64,000 nt of DNA, taken from Symsagittifera roscoffensis (lineage: Eukaryota > Xenacoelomorpha > Acoela > Convolutidae). Under the pieces are notes generated by a model. It saw only the letters and a list, made by a program, of their open reading frames with translations. It searched no databases and had not been told where the DNA came from. The stretch lies in contig NC_087070.1 in assembly GCF_963678635.1 (NCBI RefSeq), forward strand, positions 29,364,048 to 29,428,047, written 5' to 3'. The position numbers and the translations under genes are program-made. Positions 11,228 through 21,667 of this stretch are shown one piece after another. Position 1 is the first letter of the stretch. The number at the start of each line of letters is the position of its first letter.

Positions 11228-11569
11228 AGTGCCATCGAACAGAATTTACAAAATGCATCAAAAGAAGTTCCATCCACATCATATCGACTCACCACGTGCT
11301 ACAAATGGCATAAAACTACAATGCTATAGCCTTGCATTTTTTTCCTTAATCTGAATTCTGAGGATATGACCAAGAATAAAACATATTTTCTGACTTTCAA
11401 TGCCATTGTCTCAAGTTGAAACGTTTTCTACTAGGATTAAAAAATGTTGAGACGCAGGAAACTCCTGCCAGCCAACAAACTAAAAACAAACTATTATAAA
11501 TTTTCACTTCGAATACTTAGTTGTTATAGGTCCTGAAAGTTAAACTTAAGAATTTCAGTGGTTAGAAGG

Positions 11570-12240
11570 AACAATGAAATAATCTCCCGCCTCAGGATAT
11601 TACGCAAGTCTTTTTTGTCACCACAAAGTGAACAGTCCTCTTTGTTTTCTAAAACAATCCTGTAGGCTGGAATACTTTAAAATGATTCTACACTCAAGTT
11701 TTTCTAAATAAAAATTAAGTGTCTCTTAAACACCAAATAAAGCCACAACGCAAATATATAAATGCAGAAAAACTAATCTCAAAATAACTAAAGTTTTTAT
11801 TGCATTGAGTATCAATTTCAAGCTTAGTCAACTTGGTTGCTCATTTGAGTTTTTCTCTCTCAAAACAATTTTCAATTTTAATCTCCCCTCTTTGTTACTT
11901 TTCCGTTCATCTCTTTCTTTTAGTTTTCATCGTCTAGAAAATCTAAAAATTTTGAATTCTTCTAATCGCTGTTTGTGCATCTTGTCACTCGGCTGTTGCT
12001 AATGTTTCATCTCTTCAATCAATCGTCTTCAACGTTCTCTTCATTTTAGTGGTTACTGCATTCCGATTGGTTGCAAAAGCTCACTTGAAAGCTACTGGTC
12101 CTATGTCCAGCTGATTTGAACTGTACATTCTGATACGCTTTTTGCCTTCCCATACAACCAGGCAGTCATGCTGGCTCTGAATCATGGCATCAGTCGTCTT
12201 CTGGCCCAGATTTTCAATGCTTCCATCGCAATGTTCATTA
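11570..12240 (-). pseudogene. F block, minus-strand copy 1 (decayed, internally deleted)
   Basis: Homologue of the intact frame at 21017-21667. It keeps the 3' AT-rich flank and both ends of the coding part but lacks most of the cysteine-rich middle. At 12240 it fuses to a plus-strand homologue of the same protein, making an inverted pair. Confidence 0.5.
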
Positions 12241-12510
12241 TGGAGGTCTTACGAGTTGACCTGGATTGAAACGTGAGCCTGTGCTCACACAACAGTTTCT
12301 GCCGGAACGAGGAGCAGAAAATGAACGTGGATCTCGTGCCCATCTGTACACAGAGACTTTTGGAGCAAGACTTTTGGATCATCTGTCGAGATGCTGCAGA
12401 AGGGTCTGGAAAACAGTGATATGAGCTAAGAAGAAGATGAAGCCATGGAATAAAAGTTACTGAGGACGAGACGAGACAGAAGTGGAGAGAAATGAAAAAT
12501 TTAATTGTCA
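12241..12510 (+). pseudogene. F block, diverged inverted copy (plus strand)
   Basis: Translated on the plus strand this shows F-C-R-N-E-E-Q, then CTQR, LQKGLEN and EEDEAME, which line up in order with FCRNREM, CKQR, LQDTEN and EEEMEHE of the minus-strand frame at 21017. It is therefore a diverged homologue in inverted orientation. It starts within a few bases of the end of the minus-strand copy. The same inverted fusion occurs at 19955. Confidence 0.45.
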
Positions 12511-12539
12511 TTGTGTGAGAAAATTTGACCTTGTCAACG

Positions 12540-13010
12540 GAGCTTGATTTTTGAAAACTTTACTTTTTGTTTTGATTGGAATCTGGTCAGACTATTTGTT
12601 GAAACCCAATATTTGTTTTTTGAAATTGTTGAATTACAATGAAAATTTTAATTTAATACTCTTTAATTATGCAGGCATTCAAGTGTTTATTTTACCTTAT
12701 TTAAATGAAAGTTTTCAATCTGCGTAGGACACATCTTCACCTTGTGGCCACTTGGTAGGGTTTGGGTAAGCTCGCTCGAGAAGGGTGGGTACCTCACTAC
12801 CTTCCTAATCACAGATATTCTTAGTTTCAATGATAGGGTAACAAATTTACAGCATTTTTAAAGTAATTTTAACGGGTGCGCGGCCGTCCCACGTCCCAAA
12901 ACTTTTTTTTAAACAAGCAAGAGCAAAATAAACAATATGATGGAATGACGTAAAAAGTCAGAAATTGTTTTTTATCTAGGACACTCCTCTTGATGCATGT
13001 TTTATGAAAA
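12540..13010. repeat. Non-coding spacer repeat, copy 1
   Basis: Closely repeated at 20240-20700. It includes the palindromic-looking GGTACCTCACTACC and a GCGCGGCCGT patch in otherwise AT-rich DNA. No coding potential seen. Confidence 0.6.
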
Positions 13011-13012
13011 TG

Positions 13013-13990
13013 TTAGAAGGCAAAGAGATGTCGCATGATGCCATTTGTCACTTGCGGTGAGTTGAGGTTACCTGAATAAATTTTAGTTTCTGAGGCGTTT
13101 TGTAAAATTATTATAGAACACTGGATCACCACTTGAAGGGAACCCGGAATTATGCGTTCAAAGGGGGCAAGGAGGGGACTGTTAGGGGGGTATGTGCCAT
13201 TCCCTCGGATTGGCAAAGTCGAAATTTCCGACACATGCAAAAAAGAACGTTGAAGGCGTTCTGATCGAAACTATGGTGGAAAGGAGTTTCAGAAATGTTG
13301 TAGAATTTTAAATTTGCAAAGTTTCGATTTGGACTAGAACATTTAAGGAAAATACGAAGAACGGCCATTCTGACCAAAAATAGACAAAACAAAACAATCG
13401 AGTTGCAAGACGAATATCAGTCAAAAAGTAGATTGAAGAAAAGAAGAAGAAGAAGAACTATGCCACTTATCGTGACATCAGGACACGATAAAGAGCTAGT
13501 CGAAAGAAAATTCGGAAAGATGAAAATCCAGTGGGACAATGGAGACGTATCCGAGCCGACTCATGCCACGAAATCAGAGAAAGAACGAGATTATCTCCGG
13601 GAGAGTACGGAATCAGATGCGCGGTGCCCATAGACTGTTAAAAAACATTAGAGATTTTTTTCTGCTGTAATGCCATGAACGCATTTAGCCTACTCCAATT
13701 TTAATTTATTCTTTCAGAACGTGAGCAGTTAGAGTCGAGGAAAGAGTCAATCCATCTCAAATGGATTTAGTCTACATCCGAGGCTCAGCTTTGTGTTTAT
13801 TTTGCATGTGAGCAAAAACGAAAGCTGATCAAAAGTCGTTTGGCTGATGGCCTATAAATGGTAGCATGGTAATTAGCCCTCAACAGACCAGAAAAACATT
13901 TGGCTAGGTCAAGACTGTTAAAAACGAGTAGGATAAAGTTAACTGACGTCAGCCAGTCGTCAATAAGTACTTTTGGACGCTCCGTCCCTG
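13013..13990. repeat. R block, copy 2 (fullest)
   Basis: Homologous to 6781-7260 (partial) and to 50041-50960. It contains the basic ORF at 13460, a TTCTTTCAG acceptor-like site near 13710-13718, and a stretch at 13800-13990 whose 50-kb homologue is open for about 90 codons. The sharing of R between the first array and the region flanking the second array shows that it is an interspersed repeat or gene family, not just part of the array unit. Confidence 0.7.
13460..13633 (+). CDS. Small ORF in R block, 57 codons, unknown
   Basis: ATG frame starting MPLIVTSGHDKELVERKFGK, with IQWDNGDVSEPTHATKSEKE further on. The frame extends upstream of the ATG through a run of Lys/Arg codons (KKRRRRR). The homologue at 50340 keeps PLIVVRRHDK and a diverged remainder. 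A TTCTTTCAG site 80 bases after the stop suggests an intron end, but I cannot join exons with confidence. Family unknown; highly charged, possibly a retroelement or nuclear protein piece. Confidence 0.3.
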   Translation: MPLIVTSGHDKELVERKFGKMKIQWDNGDVSEPTHATKSEKERDYLRESTESDARCP

Positions 13991-14059
13991 TGTAATGTCT
14001 TGATATAATAATGTCTTGTAATTTGAAATTTGGAATTAAACAATTCCAACTTCAATAGT

Positions 14060-14470
14060 TCAATTAATTCTCTATATCATACGCCTTCAAATAGTCAGAG
14101 TAGTTAACAAAAACTAGTTTTGATTTATCAAAAAAGGTTAGTTTTTGTTACGATAGAAAAATTGCCAACTGATTTCGGAAGATTCAAAGTTTTTCACATT
14201 GTCCAAAATTTTTTCATTTCCTCTTCAAAATTGCTAATTTTAGCTGAGCAAGATTTAGATCTCAGCTTCGTTTATATATTTTCGTGATATAGTCTTATAC
14301 AATTGTTAACGACGAACTTCTACCGAATGAAAAGTCGTTTGTCTCAGTGTCAGTTTCATAAATCAGTGGGTAGTAGTAATTGTGCTTGTCAACGCTCTCC
14401 AACTGGGTTTGAAGATGAGTAATCGCCTAAAGAAACGCGCGCGATTGTAATTTTGCGTGCAATTATGCAT
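14060..14470 (-). mobile_element. Penelope family A post-RT segment (copy 3)
   Basis: Homologue of 7510-7930, offset about 6.54 kb, again separated from its RT by about 1.1 kb of foreign DNA. Confidence 0.65.
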
Positions 14471-15540
14471 TGATTAACTGCAGGAGCAACTTAAAATTTG
14501 AACGTGTACTTTGACCGGGCCTGTACCCCATGTGGAACAACAGCAGAAGTCATCAGACTACAACTACTAATGGTGTCAGTTCTCTCACATCATAAATTTT
14601 TAACTAAATTCATGTTTTAACGTCGACTTTTCTCTGGAAAGAATTCCGACTACCTACATTGTTTTGTGTAAAAAAATTAAATGTCAGTAAAATTTTAAAT
14701 CAAACACGACCGCTTTTGCTATAACTATTATCATCAAGTATTTATTCTTATAAGTCAAATTAGTTACAGCTTAGTTATATAATTATTAGGAGGATTTTTT
14801 GAAAACTTTGATTATGGAGATTTTTTTTCCAACACATGTCCGAAACTTTTTTTAACCAATTTTTTCTCTTTTTGGAAACTACTTCTAGGGTTAAATTAAT
14901 ATATTTAGTCATTCTGTATGTGTTCTGTGGGTTTTTAATAATTTCTCAAGGTCATTGCTTTTATCAATTAATCGCCATTAGAGTGCCTTAGATTGTCCTC
15001 AAAATTCTGCGATATGTCGTCCTACTGGCAAATCACTCTTTTTATGCTCTGTTATCCGTGTGGTTAGATGTCGGCACGTTTACCCGATATAGGTGGAACT
15101 ACATCCACTACATTTTATTTCATAAACCACATGAGACTTCAGATTGTAATCAAAAGTTGACTTAAGCGACGGCAGGCAAGTTTTCCTTTTGTGAGTCGTG
15201 AAAACAACCAAAAGCCGGCTTCATCTTTGAATTTTTTCTTTCAATTTGAAACTGAGGTTTCCTCGGTTTTGCAGAAAAACATCGGTTTGTCAGTTTTCTT
15301 GCAACTGCTTTCAGTTTTGCTTTCCGTGAATTTTTTGATGTTTCGCTCATAATTTTTCTAAGGTACCATTTACAATTTTTGATGTCCAGGGTTCTGGTCA
15401 CTGAATTTTCTTCCAAACTTCCACGTTGATTTTTAACGCCTCGACGAAATTGTTCCAGTTACTGGTACATCTAAGCAAACTAACTATGTATTGTTCCTTC
15501 CAAAATGTTCTATTTGTGCCTGAGGGAAGATCCCATTTCT
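14470..15540. other. Segment inserted between Penelope RT and post-RT parts (copy 3)
   Basis: Repeat of 7930-8990. It carries an extra stretch (15110-15290) missing from copy 2. On the minus strand 15162-15416 is an open frame (MSETSKNSRKAKLKAVARKL, SAKPRKPQF) homologous to the minus-strand DNA just upstream of the Ty3 integrase linker at 31740-32000 and 43800-43910, so this piece probably derives from the same Ty3 family. Confidence 0.6.
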
Positions 15541-15559
15541 TGTTGGCTTTTTCTTAAGT

Positions 15560-16850
15560 AAACTGTTCTTAAGTCGTTTCTATAGTAAACTGTTGTTATG
15601 CAACGAGTTAACCCTATTAAGTAACGTGTTTGGGTCCCCTTTAACAGTAGAAATTATGTCATCTGCGAACATTTCGAACAGCTTTCTTTCATTTTTACAA
15701 GTTAAAATGTCTGGTAAATTACGACAGAACTCACAGTACTATATTATATCACCCGTTTTATGGTATTTGTCGTTACTGATGTTTTAACACTTAGCATGAA
15801 ACCAATTTTTACATTTTTTTGACAATTAACACGTTTACTATAGCAAACAAAATTTTCACTGCATTTTGGAAGTTCCTCAGATGTTTTTTTTTGTTATTTG
15901 CTGTATAAAAAATTCCTCCGAACGAGTGCATCCAAATCTTAGCCAAATTTACTGCAGTTGTGCACCCATTGTTAACACATCTTTCTGACAAAACCATTCT
16001 TCATTGCTTATGATATAAATATTTGTCACGGCTAACTTAAGCAGCGTTTTAAAAGTTGAACGGTCAATATCTGATGCGTAATCAGTTGTATACAACTCAC
16101 GTAAAACAATCTCAATTGCTTCCGATATGGAAGTGTTTGTGTACAAATTCTTAGCGTCTAGTGAAACAATTTGTTATTTTCGTCGAGTATAAGTTTCTTG
16201 AGTTTTCTCAAGCGTCTAACATAGATGTTTTAATGTTTGCACCAGGAACCTTTTCAAAAAGAGGGGTCAAAAATTTGATAACTACTGCCAAGAAATGATA
16301 ACTACTGCCAAGAAATGATAGAATCGGACGGAGTGGTAATTCACTCTATTGCCCTTTAGACAAATCGTATAACCTAGCGGGCTGAAGTCCGATAATTCTG
16401 AGTTTTGAATAAACTTTATAACTTCTTATTCTTGTTCTTTCATTTTGAATATTGTGTTATTGATATTTTTTTCTACTTTCGAGATCAAATTATCAGTGCC
16501 ATTTTTGAAGTCAGTAAACTGCGGGCAAATCAAAGTTTCTTTTAGTTTTTTGTCATAAATTTTCGTTTTCATAACACAATATCCATTGCCTTTATCATCA
16601 GGCACAGCAAATGATAATTTTCTTTCAAATGTTTCACTGCTCTTGAAAGGGCACGATCAGTTGGTCTTTCTGTGGTGTTCCTTGCGTACCACTTTGATGA
16701 GACTTCTGTTTCATAGAATTTTTCCACTCTATTCCAATGTCACGCAGGTTTTAATTGTTTTTGTCAATTTCGGCTGGGAAGGGAATTTTATTAAAGTTAT
16801 CCTTAATCGGATGTTCTGGACCGTACAAAAAAACTCTCCAACATAAATGG
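15560..16850 (-). mobile_element. Penelope-like family A RT core (copy 3)
   Basis: Minus-strand RT. 15949-16146 carries MYTNTSISEAIEIVL and WFCQKDVLTMGA; 15809-15997 continues with NLAKIWMHSFGG, matching the Penelope L-A-N-x-x-M box; the catalytic motif here reads FADD (15657-15668). Upstream (16380-16620) the D-K-G-N box region is present. A short duplication of about 20 bp occurs at 16278-16320. Broken. Confidence 0.7.
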
Positions 16851-16859
16851 CAATTTATT

Positions 16860-18060
16860 ATCATCTAACGCTTTTATTTCAGTGTCAGTCTTTCATAGAG
16901 GATTTCCCTGGATTTTTGACTAATTGGTAATTTAGCATTCATTTAGTTTTTTGTTTTTTAAAATGATTGTGCTGAGTTTTTGACGTGAATTGAAGAGTAA
17001 CGATAGCAGCCAATTTTTATCATTTTTTTGAATAAAACGATATCTACTTCATCAATAATTTTCTTCAAAATAGCTGCAAAGACCGTCCAGGTTGCAAGCC
17101 CGGTTATTAGATCGATGTTTTGTTATGCTGTTTCTGGACAGTGCTATGACAAATTTTTAATCTCTTCTGTCGTTCAAAGATCTGCACGATAATATCAACT
17201 ATTTGACGTTGATCGGCTGGTTTTTGGCATAGAGTTTTAAGTGTAGTCCAGGTATCGCAATAGTGCTGGGTAAATTTTCCTTCTTAGTTTCATAAGTAAG
17301 ATTGTGTAACGCATGGAATAGGGAACTTGTGCTAGAATTACAATTTTGTTCTGAAAACCTTGAATGTCTAAGCACCATTTTCTTCTGCCATTAGATCGAC
17401 TGTTGGCATTTGTTTTTGACTTCAGGGTTTGTTTAAAAAAGTTATAAATCAATAAAAATTTAATTTAAATAGGATTTTTTTTTGCTATTACTAGCAGCAT
17501 TAGGTATGTACAAATAAAAGTCAAAATATTTACAGTTAAAAAGATTTTTTACGAGCAAAATGATTAATATTGAATTTTATGAGTTTCTAAGAATTTTACA
17601 TTAAAACTATTAATTATGAAACGATTTCTCAGAAATTCAGTTTTTAGAGATATTTTGTTCTCCAACACAAGTCCGAGTTTCTTTCTCAATTTTCTCAATT
17701 TTTGAAATTATTTCCAGGGTTAAATTAGTAGGTTTAGTAATTCTATTTGTTTCAATTCGAAAAAATAAAATTCGAACCAAGCTGACATGCCTAATTTTAG
17801 GCTAATTTTTAGTGTGAGCTCCCGGGTCCCGTACTCGTCGCGCGTTTTCAAGTGCGGCTTGCGTTCACTTATATGGAGGGACTGCAATGTTAATAATTTC
17901 TCAACCTCATTGCTTTTGTCAATTATTTGCCCTTTAAATCCCTTAGATTGTCACAGCATTCTGCGACCCTCTGCCCTACTCGCAAATCACTCTTTTGATG
18001 CTCCGTTATCCATTTGGTTCGATGTCGGCACGCTTGTTCGAAATAGGGTAGTTGAATTTT
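16860..18060 (-). mobile_element. Penelope family A 5' region with internal insertion (copy 3)
   Basis: Extended 5' part: 16860-17000 matches 5121-5200. 17000-17640 is AT-rich and unique in the window, with no gene seen. 17640-18060 carries LQSLHISERKPHL and the conserved upstream stretch. Relative to 8231-8428 there are about 90 extra bases at 17750-17850. That extra piece (CGCGACGAGTACGGGACCC on the minus strand) resembles 34315-34370 and its copies in the second array. Confidence 0.5.
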
Positions 18061-18343
18061 GAGTATTTTCACTCACGACTGAGTTGAATTAGTGTATCAC
18101 TAGCCCGAAAGTACATACCGACGGAAAATAAAGCTAGGCTCTAAAACAGCTGGTTATCGCCCCGAGTTAGCTTCACATGCTTTTAACAGTCTCTACCAAG
18201 CCAGTTCAATGTGTGGTTCACTGAAGTTGGGTGTACGAAGCCAGACGGTCTCAGTATCCCCTGACCACTAGGTCACTCTCAAAACCAGGGCTATCATTTT
18301 TTTTATCATATTACGATTTTTTTGTTTCAGTAGATAAGAACCA

Positions 18344-18415
18344 ATGGATCGACCTTTTCGGTCAACTCCTAGCTTCTCATACTATGAAAATGAATCTGAT
18401 GTTACTCTAAATTGA
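18344..18415 (+). CDS. Conserved short ORF behind splice-acceptor-like site (copy 3)
   Basis: MDRPFRSTPSFSYYENES, ending DVTLN; preceded 13 bases upstream by TTTTTTTGTTTCAG (18317-18330), the best acceptor of the three copies. The frame is shorter at the end than in copies 1 and 2. Unknown function. Confidence 0.3.
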   Translation: MDRPFRSTPSFSYYENESDVTLN

Positions 18416-18775
18416 ATTCCGGGAAGATAGAAGTTAATAAAACGCAGTCTAAAAATGTTCTACGTTACCCTTCCGGATTCTTGAATCCGGATGAAGAGAT
18501 GTCTTCTTCGTGACCAGGAAGGGTACTAATATCCTCTCGCTAGCTCTCCTGATTCTCGGGAATTACTCCGTAACAATTGTAGCTGATCAATTGTTACAAT
18601 CCGGAGCGTTCTTCTTCAAACTTTGATGAATACAGTTTTGATCGTCTTTCCTGTCATTTGAACGTCTACCCTTTGCGTGAAAATCGTCTGTTTGGTTTTC
18701 GCGAAATTTCAAATGCCGCGAAAAAAAGTGTTACGTGTCACGCACGCCCAACTCAAAAATTTAAAAATAATTCCA

Positions 18776-18970
18776 TCAATTCAAATTGACCCATCCGAAT
18801 ATGTTCGTTTGAACGACTAACACTGTTGATCTCCCAAAACAGTCAATCTTCCCGCCAATCTGCTCCAATGAAAATTCGTTGATGACGTTCATTTTCAGGT
18901 CTTTTTGGTTGAATTTCACATATTAACGGACAGCCCGGTCGATGCCCTCATTTAGTTTCGAATAACTCAT
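18776..18970 (-). CDS. Conserved minus-strand ORF, unknown (copy 3, diverged)
   Basis: MSYSKLNEGIDRAVR... then NEFSLEQIGGKIDCFGRS, ending GWVNLN. Relative to copies 1 and 2 there is one internal stop in the middle and a 3-base insertion that keeps phase. The upstream flank differs by a 16-base gap, after which the ATG context is conserved. Confidence 0.3.
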
Positions 18971-19289
18971 CAGAATGGTTCGGTGCCATCGAACAGAAGG
19001 AGTTTCATCCACATCATATCGACTCACCACGTGCTACAAATAGCAAAATACTACAATGCTATATTATCTAAATTTTTTCAATAATCTGAATTCTGAGAAA
19101 ATGACCCAGAATAAAGCATATTTTCTGACTTTCATTGCCATTGTCTCAAGTTAAAACGTTTTCTACTAGGATTAAAAAATGTTGAGACGCAGGAATTTCC
19201 TGCCAGCCAACAAACTAAAAAAAATCTTTTTATAACTTTTCCTTCGAAAACTTAGTTGTTAGAGGTCCTGAATATTAAACTTAGGAAAC

Positions 19290-19955
19290 TCAGTGGCTAG
19301 AAGGAACAATGAAATAATCTCCCTCTTCAAGATATTACGCAAGTCTTTTATGTCACCACAAAGTGAACAGTCCACTTTGTTTTCTAAAACAACCCTGTAG
19401 GCTGGAACTTTTTAAAATTATTCTCCACTCAAGCCTTTCTAAATAAATATTAAGTGTCTCTAAAACACTAAATAAAGCCACAATGCAAACTTTTAAATGC
19501 AGCAAAACTAAATTCAAAGTTAATTTCTTCCTCTTTTCTACTTCTCCGTCCATCTCTTTTTTTATTTTAAAATTTCTAAGTTCTTCTAATTGCTTTTTGT
19601 GCATCTTGTCACTCGGCTGTTGCTAATGTTCCATCTCTTCTTCAAGCAACATGGACTATACATTTTCGTTTTCAGTGTCCTGCAAAACATCAGTGACCAT
19701 TCTGACTCTGTTGGAGGCAGTCTTCCAACACCTCTACTGTTCTACTCTTTGTTTGCAACAACGTAGACGGTCTACAGGCGTTTCCCTGTTTCTGCAGAAG
19801 TTCATATGGGCACGTCCTTTTTCTTTCTAGACCTTCCTTCTGTTTTCTTCTCCTTCTCTTCGGTCACAATCAATCGTCTTCAACGTGCTTTTTACTGTAG
19901 AGGTTACTGCATTCCGATGTGTTACAAAAGCTCGCTTGAAAGCTACTGGTCCTTA
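19290..19955 (-). pseudogene. F block, minus-strand copy 2 (decayed)
   Basis: Homologue of 21017-21667. It retains the CRNREM, CCKQRVE, LQDTENEN and MHKKQLEELRNF stretches with interruptions. The amino-terminal part is missing because the copy fuses at 19955 to an inverted, plus-strand homologue, as at 12240. Confidence 0.5.
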
Positions 19956-20240
19956 TGTAGGTCTTACGAGCTGACCTGGAGCGAAACGTGAGCCTGTGCT
20001 CACACAACAGTTTCTGCCGGAACGAAGAGCAGAAAATGAACGTGGATCTCCAGCTCTGCTGTACACAGAGACGTTTGGAGCAAGAGTACTGAGGCACGAC
20101 CCGCAACTCTGTCGAGATGCTGCAGAAGGGTCTGGAAAACAGTGATTTGAGCTATGAAGAAGATGAAGCCATGGAATAAGAGTTAACGAAGACGAGACGA
20201 GACAGAAGTGGAGAGAAATGAAAAGTTTAATTGCCATTGT
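19956..20240 (+). pseudogene. F block, diverged inverted copy (plus strand)
   Basis: Close relative of 12241-12510, with SVEMLQKGLENSDLSYEEDE readable on the plus strand. It is head-to-head with the minus-strand copy; because the two arms are diverged only short stretches would pair in RNA. Confidence 0.45.
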
Positions 20241-20740
20241 GTGTGAATTTTTGACCTTTGTTTTGATTGGAATCTAGTCAGACCAGATGTTGAAACCCAA
20301 TATTTGATTATTGAAAATGTTGAATTACAAAGTAAATTTTAGTTTAGTACTCTTTATTTAAGCAGGAATTCAAGTGAGTATATTACCTTATTTAAATCTG
20401 AATGAAAACTTTCAACCTGCATAGGACACATCTTCACCTTGTGGCCACCTGGTAGGGTTTGGGTATGCTCGCTCGAGAAGTGTGGGTACCTCACTACCTT
20501 TCCTAATCACAGAGATTCTTAGTTTTAATGATAGGGTAACAAATTTACAGCAACTTCAAGGTAATTTCAACGGTGCGCGGCCGTGCCACGTCCCAAAACT
20601 TTTTTTAAACAAGCAAGAGCAAAATAAACAATATGATGGAATGACGTGAGTAGTCAGAAATTGTTTTTTATCTAGGACACTCCTCTTGATGCATATTTGA
20701 TGAAAATGTTAAACTAGGTCCTGAAAATTTTAAATGTCAT
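20240..20740. repeat. Non-coding spacer repeat, copy 2
   Basis: Repeat of 12540-13010, including the GGTACCTCACTACC and GCGCGGCCGT landmarks. No gene seen. Confidence 0.6.
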
Positions 20741-21016
20741 AGGTCCTTAAGTGGCTAGAAAGAACAATGAAATAATCTCCCTCTTCAAGATATTACGCAA
20801 GTCTTTTATGTCACCACAAAGTGAGCAGTCCTCTTTGTTTTCTAAAAGAACCCTCTTGGCTGGAACTTTTTAAAATTATTCTCCACTCAAGCCTTTCTAA
20901 ATAAAGATTAGGTGTCTCTAAAACAAATTTATAAATGCAGCAAAACTAAACTCAAAATAACTAAAGTTTTTTTTGTTTCCTTGAGTATTAATTTCAAGCT
21001 TAGTCAGCTTGGTGGC

Positions 21017-21667
21017 TCATTTGAGTTTTCCTCTCACAAAACAATTTTCAATTTTATTATCTTCCTTTTTGTTACTTTTCCGTTCATCCCTTTCTGATAA
21101 TTTTCGTCGTTTAAAAAATCTAAAACTTCTGAATTCTTCTAATCGCATTTTGTGCATCTTGTCAGTCGGCTGCTGCTCATGTTCCATCTCTTCTTCGAGC
21201 AATATCGACTCTGCACTTTCGTTTTCAGTGTCCTGCAAAACGTCAGTGGCCATTCTGATTCTGTTGGAGGTAGTCGCCCAACACCTCTGCTCTTCTACTC
21301 TTTGTTTGCAACAACGTAGACAGTATACAGACATTTCCCTGTTTCTGCAGAAATTGACATGGGTGCACAACGTCCTACTTCTTTCTAGATCTTCCTTCTG
21401 TTTTTCTTCTCCTTCTCTCCCGTCACAATCAATCGTCTTCAACGTTCTCTTTACTGTAGTGGTTACTGCATTCCGATGTGTTTCAAAAGCTCGCTTGAAA
21501 GCTACTGGACCTGTGTCCAGCTGATTTGAACTGTACATTCTGATACGCTTTTTGGCATTCTCGTACAACCAGGCAGTCGTGCTGGCTCTGAACCATGGCA
21601 TCAGTCGTTTTCTGGCCCATATTTTCAATGCTTCTATCGCAAGGTTCAAGATTTTGAACATTGCCAC
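21017..21667 (-). CDS. F-block protein, 216 codons, cysteine-rich, unknown
   Basis: Longest uninterrupted frame in the first 25 kb. Amino-terminal part: LAIEALKIWARKRLMPWF and LYENAKKRIRMY; then a basic stretch, a cysteine/histidine cluster (residues about 95-125: LCTHVNFCRNREM, CLRCCKQRVEEQRCW), and a glutamate-rich, likely helical carboxyl half (ESILLEEEMEHEQQPTDKMH, then LSERDERKSNKKED). Two decayed minus-strand copies and two inverted diverged copies share this order, so the minus frame is preferred to the overlapping 171-codon plus frame. Function unknown; the Cys/His cluster could be a metal-binding knuckle. It may be a retroelement protein, since the minus-strand reading continues beyond 21667 into the retroelement-like block. 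Confidence 0.4.
   Translation of the reverse strand: MAMFKILNLAIEALKIWARKRLMPWFRASTTAWLYENAKKRIRMYSSNQLDTGPVAFKRAFETHRNAVTTTVKRTLKTIDCDGREGEEKQKEDLERSRTLCTHVNFCRNREMSVYCLRCCKQRVEEQRCWATTSNRIRMATDVLQDTENESAESILLEEEMEHEQQPTDKMHKMRLEEFRSFRFFKRRKLSERDERKSNKKEDNKIENCFVRGKLK

Noticed and set aside
12182-12511. 109-codon minus-strand frame
   Set aside because: Antisense of the inverted F-block copy, whose plus-strand translation aligns with the F protein.
21009-21524. 171-codon plus-strand frame over the F block
   Set aside because: The opposite 216-codon frame is conserved in order with four relatives; the plus frame is low-complexity Ser/Leu-rich.
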